From positions 1 through 40,288 of the forward strand of contig JANTHG010000007.1 in NCBI GenBank assembly GCA_024762535.1: a DNA stretch of 40,288 nt, written 5' to 3'. Made by a program: the position numbers and the translations under genes. A model generated the notes under the pieces. It saw only the letters and a program-made list of their open reading frames with translations. It searched no databases and was not told the origin of the DNA. This DNA comes from Calditrichaceae bacterium. Its GTDB lineage: Bacteria; Calditrichota; Calditrichia; Calditrichales; Calditrichaceae. How positions within the stretch are numbered: position 1 is the first letter of the stretch; the number at the start of each line of letters is the position of its first letter. This document shows, in pieces, positions 29,805 through 39,614 of this stretch.

Positions 29805-31580
29805 CTAACCAACCATTACGCTTTTTTCCTGCGGATATTCCACGCGCGGCTTGTCTTTTGGCGGTGTGATGGCAAAAGCCAGCGTTAAGGCGCCTACTCT
29901 TCCGATGAACATGGAAAGGATGATAATCAGCTGTCCCCAATCGCTTAGCTGCGCGGTAACCCCGCGGGAAAGTCCAACTGTGGCATAGGCCGAAACTTCT
30001 TCAAAGAACAAATCAATTAATGGCGCATGCTCGGTAATGGTCAGGAAAAAAGTTGACACACTAATAACAATAATGGAAAAGGCGAAAATAACCAGCGCCC
30101 GGTTGAGCACAGTGTACGAAACACTTTTCCGAAAGAGCACAATGCGGTTTTTCCCGCTGATAATGGAAACCAGACTGGCAAACAAAATTCCCACAGTGGT
30201 AGTTTTAATTCCACCGCCGGTTGAACCGGGCGAAGCGCCGATAAACATCAAAGTTATAATCAGTAATACCGAAGGAATGTTGAACATACTGAAATCCACC
30301 GTGTTAAATCCCGCGGTACGGGCCGTAACGGATGAAAACAGAGCCTGCATAAAACGATTAAATCCGTTGCCTTCAAAGGGCTGGGTCAGCATTAGAATCA
30401 GCGTTCCGCTCAATAACAGGATGCCCGTTACAATGAGCACCAATTTGGTTTGCACGGACCAGCGACGTACCACTTTGTGGCCCGTAACCGGTTTGATGCG
30501 GATATTTCCAATATCCATGAGCACCACAAAACCCAAACCGCCTATCACGATTAAAATCATAATCACGCTCATCGCTGCATAATTCTGGCTAAAGCTCATA
30601 AAGGAATCGGCATTCAGCGAAAAGCCGGCATTACAAAATGCCGAGACTGCGTGAAACACAGAGTGGTACACGTGTTCGCCAAAGCTCCATTGGTTGCGAT
30701 TCCAGCTGAGAAATAAAAAGAAGGCGCCAATGGATTCAAACAAAAAGGTGAGCGTTACAGCGAGACGCAACGCGCGATTAATCACTCCAAGACGGTCGAT
30801 ATTCATCATTTCCTGCATCATAACCCGTTCTTTAATACCCATACCGCGGCCAAAGAACAGGGCCAAAAAACTGGAAAGCGTCATTAAACCCAAACCGCCT
30901 ATCTGAATCAGGAAGAGAATAATCATTTGTCCCAGAAAGCTGAAATGGGTGCCCGTATCCACCACAATCAAACCGGTTACACAAGTGGCGCTGGTAGCGG
31001 TGAACAACGCATTAATAGCAGAAATGGATTTCCCGGGCGCCGTGGCTTTGGGCAAAAGCAACAAAACCGTTCCCACAAAAATGACCAGTACAAAACTAAG
31101 CAGAAGAGTTTGAGCCGGATGGAATTTAAGGGACAGCACTTTTCGGTTTAAGTGCATACTGCCGCTTATCAGAGATAGAATAATAGCTATCTGCGCGGAA
31201 ACAATGGTCAGTTTGGCAATAACCGTTACATTCAAATCCGTAAAATAGTGGGCAATCAAACCAAAGCCCAAACTGCTGAACAGTGAAACGGCCCGTAAAA
31301 TAATAACTGTAGCCAGGAGTGTTTCGAACCAGTGGCGACGTAAAAATTCCGCATAGTTCCTGGTAAAAATAAGACGGAGTACAAATTGCAGCACATATAA
31401 AAGCACTACAATCAAATCCAGCCGGTCCAGGAGCCTGGCCTGCTGAACAGAAATATAGAATCCATACTGTGTTACCAAACTACCAATAGCCAGCACAGCC
31501 AGCAAAAAGAATAAAATATCCAAAGCCTTATTTACAGGCGCTGACCAGTCTAATAGTTTAAGCCGGATTGTTTGCCACAC
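29805..31580 (-). CDS. TrkH/KtrB-family potassium transporter with extra N-terminal TM region
   Basis: 591 aa; NALFTATSATCVTGLIVVDTGTHFSFLGQ, AVSAFCNAGFS, MFIGASPGSTGGGIKTTT. Confidence 0.9.
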   Translation of the reverse strand: MWQTIRLKLLDWSAPVNKALDILFFLLAVLAIGSLVTQYGFYISVQQARLLDRLDLIVVLLYVLQFVLRLIFTRNYAEFLRRHWFETLLATVIILRAVSLFSSLGFGLIAHYFTDLNVTVIAKLTIVSAQIAIILSLISGSMHLNRKVLSLKFHPAQTLLLSFVLVIFVGTVLLLLPKATAPGKSISAINALFTATSATCVTGLIVVDTGTHFSFLGQMIILFLIQIGGLGLMTLSSFLALFFGRGMGIKERVMMQEMMNIDRLGVINRALRLAVTLTFLFESIGAFFLFLSWNRNQWSFGEHVYHSVFHAVSAFCNAGFSLNADSFMSFSQNYAAMSVIMILIVIGGLGFVVLMDIGNIRIKPVTGHKVVRRWSVQTKLVLIVTGILLLSGTLILMLTQPFEGNGFNRFMQALFSSVTARTAGFNTVDFSMFNIPSVLLIITLMFIGASPGSTGGGIKTTTVGILFASLVSIISGKNRIVLFRKSVSYTVLNRALVIFAFSIIVISVSTFFLTITEHAPLIDLFFEEVSAYATVGLSRGVTAQLSDWGQLIIILSMFIGRVGALTLAFAITPPKDKPRVEYPQEKSVMVG

Positions 31581-31679
31581 GAAAAAACGCTCCGTTATAT
31601 TAAATAAGTGCTCAATTTAATAAAAAAATGCATATTGTAAAAACTATTCTGCGCAAGAAGGTTTGGGGGGATTAGTTGT

Positions 31680-31728
31680 TAAGTTATTAGGTTATTGAGT
31701 TATTAAGTTGTCGAGTTATCGAGTTTTA
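31680..31728. repeat. Word-like AT-rich repeat
   Basis: 'aagttattaggttattgagttattaagttgtcgagttatcgag', reverse complement resembles 10147-10205. Confidence 0.65.
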
Positions 31729-32351
31729 TAAATATATGGGACTATCATGTTTACTTTTACTTTTCGTCCTTTATAAATTGCAGGCTCAAAATAGAGTCCC
31801 AATGAATTAATTAAACTATTTTTAATAAAATCAATATCTTCATAAAAAATGGCTTTTAAACGCCAAGGATTTATCCCAGAGCTATAATCATCACGATTTG
31901 TTTTTTCATCTCTACTTCTTAGGATATCATACAATTCAGAATATTCAACTATACCTGATTTATCAATTGTTATTTTTATAAGTAGCTTTAAGTATTTTCC
32001 AGGGATTTTAGAAAACACATCTGAGCCTATTTTTATTCTTCTGATTAGTTTGGGTTTCTTTACTATTTGAGTATCAATTTCCACATTAAAAACACTTGTG
32101 GAATCTAATGTATTGGGTGTCTTTGTATTTTTCAAAATACGTTCTGAATAAAACTCATAAGATTTACCAGCATTACGCTTAATCCAATTATTATAGATAT
32201 TAACAATGTTAGCATTATTTTTTGGCGAAAGTTTTATTAATGCGAAATTATTCTTATCAAAATAAAAATCGTTGATATTATTTATTTTAGTATTGTTTCT
32301 TAATCCAGCACATGAAACTATGATTACTGATATAAAAAGAAGAATACGCAT
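31716..32351 (-). CDS. AT-rich lipoprotein with TonB C-terminal-like domain (tentative)
   Basis: Lipobox-like VSCAG; C-term LLIKITIDKSGIVEYSELYDI...SLINSLGLYFEPAIYKGRKVKVNMIVPY resembles TonB_C layout. Confidence 0.55.
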   Translation of the reverse strand: MRILLFISVIIVSCAGLRNNTKINNINDFYFDKNNFALIKLSPKNNANIVNIYNNWIKRNAGKSYEFYSERILKNTKTPNTLDSTSVFNVEIDTQIVKKPKLIRRIKIGSDVFSKIPGKYLKLLIKITIDKSGIVEYSELYDILRSRDEKTNRDDYSSGINPWRLKAIFYEDIDFIKNSLINSLGLYFEPAIYKGRKVKVNMIVPYIYKTR

Positions 32352-32356
32352 TGAAA

Positions 32357-33682
32357 CTATCCCATATATTTTATTCTATTTAAGGCCCGAACAATGGGCT
32401 TTAGTGTGAAGGTTCGCTTTTTCTTTAAATAGAGCAAAATACAGACTGAGCCAAAACAAATCGGTAGTAATAAACTAAGCACAATGCTATTATCCTGCAC
32501 AACGCCGGGCAATAGTTTTGTCGCCAAACCCAGCAGCATGAAGCCTAACTGAAACAGCCAGAAACCGTAGAGTTTGCGCAAACGGTCCAGCTTGCCGTAA
32601 GCAACAGCAGCACCCCATCCAATCAGAAGCAGGAATAACGGGTGCGCAAAAAACAGGTTAACATTATAATAGGTAACATCATGCTCGGTAAAGACAGCCA
32701 TAAAAAAGAGAATGGTTCCCGGAATACCGAGCAGCATACCCAAAAGCGCCTGCAAGCTCCCAAATAACGTACCGGCCCGGCCCATCGGATTATTACGCAT
32801 TAAAAATCCCGCAAGCACAATCACCCCGCCAATAAGAAGCCCGGCGAGCATAAACCAGAGCGTATGCCCGGTCGGACGAGCCGGAGTGAGAGTGCGTTTC
32901 GCCCGGAAATAAATTTCTTCTGTTCCGGCCAAAGCATGACGATGGCCGAGGGAATCGGTTACGACCATATTTTTAATATTTTTTTCCAGTTCATCGGGCA
33001 AAAACATTTCATCCCATTGCCGAATAGGCCGGTCGATATCACTATTCATCAGAAACATCAGCCCCAGTTCCAGCAGCGGGTCCCGTTCAATATAGCGTAA
33101 AGTATGCTCACGCAAAGTCATGGAAGCCGGTGCGGACATGGCTTGTTTAAACCGGCCGTTTAAAACGCGGTCTAAATAATCACGGATACGGGTAGAACAA
33201 TTATCCCAATAATGATGATAGAGATAGGTTCGGTTCTCAGGCAGAACACTTTTTGCCAGCGCCACAGCCAGCTCTTTTTTTTGCCGGGACGAAAGATTCA
33301 GCGGAAGAATACGCACATCCCGGTTTTGCTTTTGATAGAAACGCAGATAGCTGTTCACACGAAAGGCGCCACCCGAAAAATAAAGCCGTCCCATAAGAAA
33401 ATGCACCAGCATACCATTATCAAAAGAGAATAAACCATAATTATAAATACGGGATTGTTTAAGCAGAGTATCTTCCACAATCAAAGCGCTGTGCCCCCAG
33501 TAAGAAGGAATATCATCTCCCGGGCTAAAGGTAACCAGTTTAATTTGCAGGTCTGCGCCCCTGCTCTGCCCGCTTCCCCAGGGTGTTCGGGCTTTTGCCG
33601 GAACGGACAAAACCAGTAACTGCAAAGCGATTAGAAATACAAGAGAACGAATTTTGGGGCGACCCGATGAAAATGATTTCAT
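32357..33682 (-). CDS. DUF4105 (Lnb N-terminal-like) membrane protein
   Basis: FSPGDDIPSYWGHSALIVED, YNYGLFSFDN, YHHYWDNCSTRIRDYLD; C-terminal TM helices. Confidence 0.85.
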   Translation of the reverse strand: MKSFSSGRPKIRSLVFLIALQLLVLSVPAKARTPWGSGQSRGADLQIKLVTFSPGDDIPSYWGHSALIVEDTLLKQSRIYNYGLFSFDNGMLVHFLMGRLYFSGGAFRVNSYLRFYQKQNRDVRILPLNLSSRQKKELAVALAKSVLPENRTYLYHHYWDNCSTRIRDYLDRVLNGRFKQAMSAPASMTLREHTLRYIERDPLLELGLMFLMNSDIDRPIRQWDEMFLPDELEKNIKNMVVTDSLGHRHALAGTEEIYFRAKRTLTPARPTGHTLWFMLAGLLIGGVIVLAGFLMRNNPMGRAGTLFGSLQALLGMLLGIPGTILFFMAVFTEHDVTYYNVNLFFAHPLFLLLIGWGAAVAYGKLDRLRKLYGFWLFQLGFMLLGLATKLLPGVVQDNSIVLSLLLPICFGSVCILLYLKKKRTFTLKPIVRALNRIKYMG

Positions 33683-33687
33683 AAAAA

Positions 33688-34512
33688 TTATTCGTCGAAA
33701 ATGGTAAGGGTTTCGGAAGGTGCGTTTTTTGGACTTACCTCCAGCTGAGTAGTATCCAACTGGAAGCGCTGCAGCAAATCAGCTGTGGTTTGCCGGGCCA
33801 GACCGGGCAGGTTGCAATCTTCGCTCAAATGGGCCAACGCAATGGCCCGCGGCAAACGGTCAGAACGCCGGAATACGTCTTCCAGAAAACGGCTGCACTG
33901 TTCGTTAGAAAGATGACCGATGGATTGAATGCGCTCGATTAATTCCATAGAGCGTCCTGAATTCGCCAACATATCCGGGTCGTGATTGGATTCAATTACA
34001 ATTACATCGGAATTTTTAAAAAACCCGGCCAAACCGTTTTCCGGAAATCCCATATCTGTAGCAACACTCACTTTGGTTTTTCCCAAATGAATATTGTAGC
34101 CGAAACAGCCGCCTTCGGAATCGTGCGGCACCTGAAAACCGCGAATCCGAAAAGGCCCCATATCGAACCAGTCGTTTTTAAAGGTACGCAGCAATGCTCT
34201 GTTTTTAACCTTAAAACGGCGGAATAGTACCGGCGCCAATCGCTGATGCACATACACAGGGATGCCTTCGCTTAGTACTTTATTGAGCATGGATTGACGA
34301 AGATGGTCGCTGTGCAGATGGGTAATCAGCACGCCTGAAAGCATGGAAAGGCGTACACCGGCTTCTTCGAATCGTTCACGCATGTAGCGCTGACTAAAAC
34401 CGATGTCCACTAACAGGGCGTTCTGTTTATTCCAGATTAGCGTACTGTTACCGGCGCTGCTACTGCCAAGTACTTTTACATGAATAAGCGGCCGTTGGCT
34501 TTCCTTCATCAA
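33688..34512 (-). CDS. MBL-fold metallohydrolase (YycJ/WalJ-like)
   Basis: VLGSSSAGNSTLIWN, LITHLHSDHL, ATDMGF, IESNHD, LAHLSEDCN. Confidence 0.9.
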   Translation of the reverse strand: MMKESQRPLIHVKVLGSSSAGNSTLIWNKQNALLVDIGFSQRYMRERFEEAGVRLSMLSGVLITHLHSDHLRQSMLNKVLSEGIPVYVHQRLAPVLFRRFKVKNRALLRTFKNDWFDMGPFRIRGFQVPHDSEGGCFGYNIHLGKTKVSVATDMGFPENGLAGFFKNSDVIVIESNHDPDMLANSGRSMELIERIQSIGHLSNEQCSRFLEDVFRRSDRLPRAIALAHLSEDCNLPGLARQTTADLLQRFQLDTTQLEVSPKNAPSETLTIFDE

Positions 34513-35099
34513 ACAAGACCATCTTTTTTGGATTTTCGGGAGCGGCGGTTCGATTTTTTAATTTCTGCGATTACTTTATTTTCCGCTTCTACCAGCCGTT
34601 CCGTTAGCTTACGGTTGTATTCGACCGCTGCAATCCTAGCGCTTACTTCTTTGGCTTCACGAAATTTAATGGCTTCCTGCAGTGCTTCTTCCCGGGTTCT
34701 TCTATTTCCGTAGTAAAATTTTTTTATTTTGGATTGCCCTTTTCCCTCCACATAGGAAGCGGCAATATAATGACATTTACTTTTGCTGCCGTCTTTTAAT
34801 TTGCGGAAGTCGTGGCTTTCATAAACGCCCAAATAGCCTGTATTACTCGTTGCTTTTCGTTTGGATAAAACCGGTTTCCATTTTCGGTTGGATTTACCGT
34901 CAGCCGGATTGTAGTTAAGCTGTTTAATTTTTTCATCGCGAATCTTAATGGCTAATTGCAGGGCTTTTTCTTTCCCCCCGTTTTTTTTATCCGCAATCCA
35001 TTGCTGGAACAAGACTTCGTTTCCCCTGTAAAGGCGAATCAGGTACCCGTACATTTTACTCTTTTCGCTATCCACGCGCGAAATGTACTTTTCTTTCAT
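34509..35099 (-). CDS. Putative AP2-like DNA-binding protein
   Basis: GYLIRLYRGNEVLFQQWIADKKNGGKEKALQLAIKIRDE and NTGYLGVYESH...YIAASYVEGKGQSKIKKFYYGNRRTREEALQEAIKFRE look like two AP2-like units; basic C-tail. Confidence 0.6.
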   Translation of the reverse strand: MKEKYISRVDSEKSKMYGYLIRLYRGNEVLFQQWIADKKNGGKEKALQLAIKIRDEKIKQLNYNPADGKSNRKWKPVLSKRKATSNTGYLGVYESHDFRKLKDGSKSKCHYIAASYVEGKGQSKIKKFYYGNRRTREEALQEAIKFREAKEVSARIAAVEYNRKLTERLVEAENKVIAEIKKSNRRSRKSKKDGLV

Positions 35100-35217
35100 G
35101 ATTAAATATCCCCGTCTAACTGATTAAATTGAGCTTGATTAAAATAGTAATATAAAAAATATTACTCTGTAAACCAACAGGAATTAAGAAGCGGTTAGTG
35201 GAAATTGCAAACAATAT

Positions 35218-36063
35218 TCACCGTTTCTTTTGCTTTTGCAAGGCATCCCAATCCTGTTCGGAAAGCTGTTCCAGAAAATTGAATTCTCCGGCACCGGCCA
35301 GCCATTCACCGCCGTCAATGGTCACCACTTCACCGGTCATATAAGCCGCATAATCCGAAAGCAGGTAAGCGGCCAGGTGGCAGAGTTCTTCGTGCTTCCC
35401 CACCCGCTTGAGGGGAATACGATTTAACAACGCTTCTCCCATGGATGGGTCGGGAAACAATCGTTCCCAGGCACCTTTTGTGGGAAAGGGGCCCGGCGCT
35501 ATGGCATTTAAACGAATTTGATATTTCCCCCATTCCGCAGCAAGCGAACGGGTTAAATTAAGTACGCCGGCCTTGGCAATGGAAGAAGGAACCACATATC
35601 CACTACCTGTGGAGGCATAGGTGGTAACAATGTTGAGCACTGAGCCGGGAATCTTTTCCTGAATCCAGTATTTTCCCAAAGCAAGTGTTAAGTAATAGCT
35701 TCCTTTTAACACAATATCCACGACCGTATCAAATGCTTTGTAACTAAGCCGTTCGGTTGGCGAAATAAAATTTCCTGCTGCATTATTTATCAGTCCGTCG
35801 ATACGACCAAAGCGCCTGAGAATGGTCTGTTGAAGCTTTTTTATATTTCGATAATCGCGCACATCGTGCGGCAATGCTAAAACCGGATTCCCGGTTTGCG
35901 CTTCTATTTCGGCTGCTGTAGCTTCTACTACTTCCTGCTTTCGGCTGACAATCACTATATTGGCGCCCAGCCCGGAAAGATAAGTAGCCATACTGCGGCC
36001 CAGACCAGTACCGCCTCCGGTTACCAGGATAGTTTTTCCGTTAAAGATTTTTCCTTTGAACAT
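35218..36063 (-). CDS. SDR oxidoreductase (2,4-dienoyl-CoA reductase-like)
   Basis: ILVTGGGTGLGRSMA, NNAAGNFISPTERLSYKAF, TYASTGSGYVVPSSIAKAG, EVVTIDGGEWL. Confidence 0.88.
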   Translation of the reverse strand: MFKGKIFNGKTILVTGGGTGLGRSMATYLSGLGANIVIVSRKQEVVEATAAEIEAQTGNPVLALPHDVRDYRNIKKLQQTILRRFGRIDGLINNAAGNFISPTERLSYKAFDTVVDIVLKGSYYLTLALGKYWIQEKIPGSVLNIVTTYASTGSGYVVPSSIAKAGVLNLTRSLAAEWGKYQIRLNAIAPGPFPTKGAWERLFPDPSMGEALLNRIPLKRVGKHEELCHLAAYLLSDYAAYMTGEVVTIDGGEWLAGAGEFNFLEQLSEQDWDALQKQKKR

Positions 36064-36221
36064 GCTTTTCTCCTGTGATGCCTGAAATCATAACATACAA
36101 AACACAAATATGTCACAATTTGCAGAGTTCGATAATCAATTTCCAATTGCCGATTGCCAAGACTTTGAACGATGGTCCAACTCCCATAACCCACCCGAAT
36201 TGCAAGAGGACTAGAATCCAT

Positions 36222-36257
36222 CCCCCCGGCAAGGGGGGACTGAGGGGGGTGTTTTTA
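36222..36257. repeat. Partial inverted copy of the CCCCCC/GGGGGG-TGTTTTT repeat module
   Basis: 'ccccccggcaaggggggactgaggggggtgttttta'; reverse complement parallels 'aaaaaaacaccccccttaatcccc'. Confidence 0.7.
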
Positions 36258-36279
36258 GGTGATGCGAACCGCAACCATT

Positions 36280-38163
36280 TTAAGGATTTAGAGACATGCC
36301 ATCCACCGGTTCCAGTGTGTCCGGATTCTGCACTTCCACTTCAATCTGTTTGCCGTTTACATGAAAATAGACCACCACATTCTGCGTGGTAAAACCTTTC
36401 ACTTTTCCGGACCAGGGCAGTTTTTCCTGCGCATAATAAGGCGCTCCGGCCGAGCCGTTGTTAATCTGCCAAATGGTGCGGCTAAGCTTAATCTTCTTTC
36501 CTTCATATTTTTCCGGATACATGGGCGTATTCGGCCCAACTTCCAGGCGGCAGTAATTATGTTCGTCGCCGGTTAAAATGGCGCGTACTTTGGGCGTATG
36601 GTTCACAATTAAATCCAGCAATTGGTCACGGCGTTCGATAATGCCTTTGGAAACCGGTTTTCCGGCTACTACAGCCCGCTGTTTATTATTACCGCTATAC
36701 CACATATCATCGCCAGAATGTCCGCCATTGGGGAAAAAGGGTGTGTGTTCGGTAACAAAGATATGGTCAATATTTTTATTCTGCTGTAATTGGGCCAGTG
36801 TTTTTGCTACCCAGTTGAACTGATTATCCATAATATAACCGTGCAAATTCCCGCTGCTCAGCGGTTTGTGCTTTAAGCTGGGTGCGTACCAGTAATTGGA
36901 ATTCATCACCACTACCGCCACATTGGCGTACGTGTAAAAATAAGCGTTTTCTTTATATGAAGGAAAATCGATATGATTAGGGTCGGGGTCGTACACAGCG
37001 CCGTCTTCAGTTTGCGGGCCGTTTAAAGGATTAACAAAATTGGCGGCAAATACAGCTTCGGCGGATTGAGTATCATAGGGGAAACGGTCCACGGAATACC
37101 CATAGGTTGTGCCGTCGCTAAAAGAGTAAGTTAGCGCTTCATGGTTGCCCATAGCTGCGATGGCAGGCAGGTAATGAGCAAAGGGTTCCACAGCGCGTTT
37201 CCAGTTTGCATATTGCAGATTCATCTCATCGGTATGATTCAGATAACCACTGATTAAATCACCGGTAAACTGCATGAAAGCCGCTTTTTTAAAGGCGGTT
37301 AAGGCCATAATTTTTTTAACCATGTACACGTTCGGGCCAAGAAAATTGCGTTCACCACCGCCGCTGCCCCCGCGGGAATCACTGGCATAGGCAAAGGTAA
37401 AGGGCTTTCGGGAACCGGATTCCGGTGCGGTACGGAAAGCATAGGTTTGTTCATTGTTGCCATACAGAACCGTGTAATCATAGGATGTTTCCGCCCTTAA
37501 TCCGCTTATTAAAATTTCATGCGTCAGGCCGGCCTGTGCATCGCTAAAAATTTTACCATTGACTTTTACGGCTGCTTTAAGCACATGATTGGTCGTAAAA
37601 GAGATGGTTACGTCATGCGCATGCAGTAAATTTACAAACGGGCCTTCAAGAATGGTATCGTCCACTTCAAAGGGGCCTTTTCCCTTAAAAGCAACCCGGC
37701 CCTCATAAATCAGGCGGCCTTTGGAATCGGCAATGCGGTAGCCGAGCGTGCCCTTTCCGCTCGTTTCCCAGCCAATCATATCATATTTACCGGCCATTTT
37801 TTTCTTTATCTTAATAACCGCCTTCCCTGCTTTAATTTTGGCGGTACGTTTAAAAAAGACCGGCTGCGGATACTTTGAATCGCCATAGGGAATGAAACCG
37901 TAGTACATCAGTCCTGTAAACCCCGCATCTTTAAAATCGAATGCTAAACCGTCTTCGCTTCCTTTGGGATGACCAATCATATTTTGAAGCGCGTAAAAGG
38001 ATTTGGATTCCCGCTGCGGGAAAACAACCGTATCCGCCTTTAAAAACAGTTTACCGTCCGCATCCCGGAAGATGTGGGAATACGAAGCGGGAATACGCTG
38101 AGCGAATGCTGAAATTGTGAAAAAAAACAGGCTTAGTAGAACCAGTTGAAATGAACGAAACAT
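36280..38163 (-). CDS. Secreted metallophosphoesterase (calcineurin-like/purple acid phosphatase-like)
   Basis: Signal peptide MFRSFQLVLLSLFFFTISAFAQ; AYASDSRGG, QFTGDLISG, AAMGNHEAL, VTEHTPFFPNGGHSG, ILTGDEHNY. Confidence 0.88.
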   Translation of the reverse strand: MFRSFQLVLLSLFFFTISAFAQRIPASYSHIFRDADGKLFLKADTVVFPQRESKSFYALQNMIGHPKGSEDGLAFDFKDAGFTGLMYYGFIPYGDSKYPQPVFFKRTAKIKAGKAVIKIKKKMAGKYDMIGWETSGKGTLGYRIADSKGRLIYEGRVAFKGKGPFEVDDTILEGPFVNLLHAHDVTISFTTNHVLKAAVKVNGKIFSDAQAGLTHEILISGLRAETSYDYTVLYGNNEQTYAFRTAPESGSRKPFTFAYASDSRGGSGGGERNFLGPNVYMVKKIMALTAFKKAAFMQFTGDLISGYLNHTDEMNLQYANWKRAVEPFAHYLPAIAAMGNHEALTYSFSDGTTYGYSVDRFPYDTQSAEAVFAANFVNPLNGPQTEDGAVYDPDPNHIDFPSYKENAYFYTYANVAVVVMNSNYWYAPSLKHKPLSSGNLHGYIMDNQFNWVAKTLAQLQQNKNIDHIFVTEHTPFFPNGGHSGDDMWYSGNNKQRAVVAGKPVSKGIIERRDQLLDLIVNHTPKVRAILTGDEHNYCRLEVGPNTPMYPEKYEGKKIKLSRTIWQINNGSAGAPYYAQEKLPWSGKVKGFTTQNVVVYFHVNGKQIEVEVQNPDTLEPVDGMSLNP

Positions 38164-38384
38164 AAAAAAGCTCCTTTAAAATTAATTTTTATTTCTCTGT
38201 TTGAACCAATCTACCCAAATGACCAGATTGGATGGAACATCAACATCCCTTCGAACAACGGATGAATTTTCTGTATTTTCAATAAAACGGATGCAACTCT
38301 TTTAACCACACCCATTCTTAGTTAGAATACATTGGGTAAAAACACATAGAAAATTATTTAACTTAACTCAATTTAATAACCACT

Positions 38385-39380
38385 TTAGTGATCAGCAAGA
38401 ATCCTTTCAATGGCATCCAGCTCTTCCCGACTAAATTCTAAATGGTTCAGTGCAGCTACCGAATTCTCGATTTGCGAAACCTTGCTCGCGCCCACCAAAG
38501 CGGAAGTTACCTGCGGCAGACGCAGTACCCAGGCAATGGCCATTTGGCTGAGGGTTTGCTCTCTGTGCCTGGCAAGTTCGTTTAGCTTTTTAATTTTTGT
38601 CAGCGTTGACTGTGTTAACTGATTCTGCTTTAAAAAACCATGCGGTTTGGCCATGCGCGAATCCTTTGGAATGCCGTTTAAATAGCGGTCGCTCAACAAC
38701 CCCTGCGCCAAAGGTGAAAACACAATAGAGCCAACGCCTTCACGTTCCAGAACATTAGTCAGGCCATCTTCGATCCAGCGCCGAAACATGCTGTATGCCG
38801 GTTGATGTATGAGAAGGGGCGTACCCATGGCGCGAAGCATCTTTATCGACTGAGCGGTTAATTGGCCATTGTACTGAGAAATACCGATATACAGGGCCTT
38901 ACCGCTGCGCACCATATGAGACAGAGCTCCAAGGGTTTCTTCGAGCGGTGTGTCCGGATCGGGGCGGTGATGGTAAAAAATATCCACGTACTCCAACCCC
39001 ATGCGTTTTAAACTTTGATCCAGACTGGCCAGCAGATATTTACGCGAGCCAAAATTTCCGTAAGGGCCGGGCCACATATCCCAGCCAGCTTTGGTGGAAA
39101 TAATCAGTTCATCCCGATAGGCTTTTAGATCCGCTTTAAAAATCTTGCCGAAATTAGATTCAGCCGATCCCGGAGGCGGGCCATAATTATTAGCGAGATC
39201 AAAATGGGTAATCCCCAAATCGAAAGCCCGAAGGAGCAGAGAGCGACTGTTTTCAAAATCATCCACATCGCCAAAATTGTGCCACAGCCCCAAAGAGATG
39301 GCCGGGAGCAACAGGCCACTTTTTCCACAACGGTTGTAGCGCATAGAATCATAACGGTGCGAGTCTGCTTTATAATTCAT
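38385..39380 (-). CDS. Aldo/keto reductase (YghZ-like)
   Basis: MRYNRCGKSGLLLPAISLGLW, HFDLANNYGPPPGSAE, STKAGWDMWPGPYG, VDIFYHHRPD. Confidence 0.93.
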   Translation of the reverse strand: MNYKADSHRYDSMRYNRCGKSGLLLPAISLGLWHNFGDVDDFENSRSLLLRAFDLGITHFDLANNYGPPPGSAESNFGKIFKADLKAYRDELIISTKAGWDMWPGPYGNFGSRKYLLASLDQSLKRMGLEYVDIFYHHRPDPDTPLEETLGALSHMVRSGKALYIGISQYNGQLTAQSIKMLRAMGTPLLIHQPAYSMFRRWIEDGLTNVLEREGVGSIVFSPLAQGLLSDRYLNGIPKDSRMAKPHGFLKQNQLTQSTLTKIKKLNELARHREQTLSQMAIAWVLRLPQVTSALVGASKVSQIENSVAALNHLEFSREELDAIERILADH

Positions 39381-39403
39381 TGTATTATCCTCTTCTTAAG
39401 TCG

Positions 39404-39490
39404 AACGATTGTTGATATAAACCTAACAAAATAACGTCATTGCGAGCGACGCAGGAGCGAAGCAAACCTACAGGGTTTCGCCACGTAACT
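39404..39490. repeat. Dispersed repeat (GTCATTGCGAG family) with leader
   Basis: 'gaacgattgttgatataaacctaacaaaataacgtcattgcgagcgacgcaggagcgaagcaaacc', matches 4161 and 29345 copies. Confidence 0.85.
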
Positions 39491-39497
39491 ATCGCTT

Positions 39498-39614
39498 AAT
39501 CCCCCCTTAGCAAAGGGGGCCAGGGGGTTGTAAAATCTGTACAATGCAATAATTGCCCATAAAAAAAACACCCCCCTTATTCCCCCCTTATTAGGGGGCG
39601 TTATTGCTGCAACC
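39498..39614. repeat. CCCCCCTTAG...TTGTAAAATCTGTACAATGCAATAATTG...AACACCCCCCTTA repeat
   Basis: Near-identical to 29495-29603. Confidence 0.88.

Noticed and set aside
30037-30582. 181-aa plus-strand ORF antisense to the KtrB-like gene
   Set aside because: Typical artefact opposite hydrophobic coding sequence; no recognisable domain
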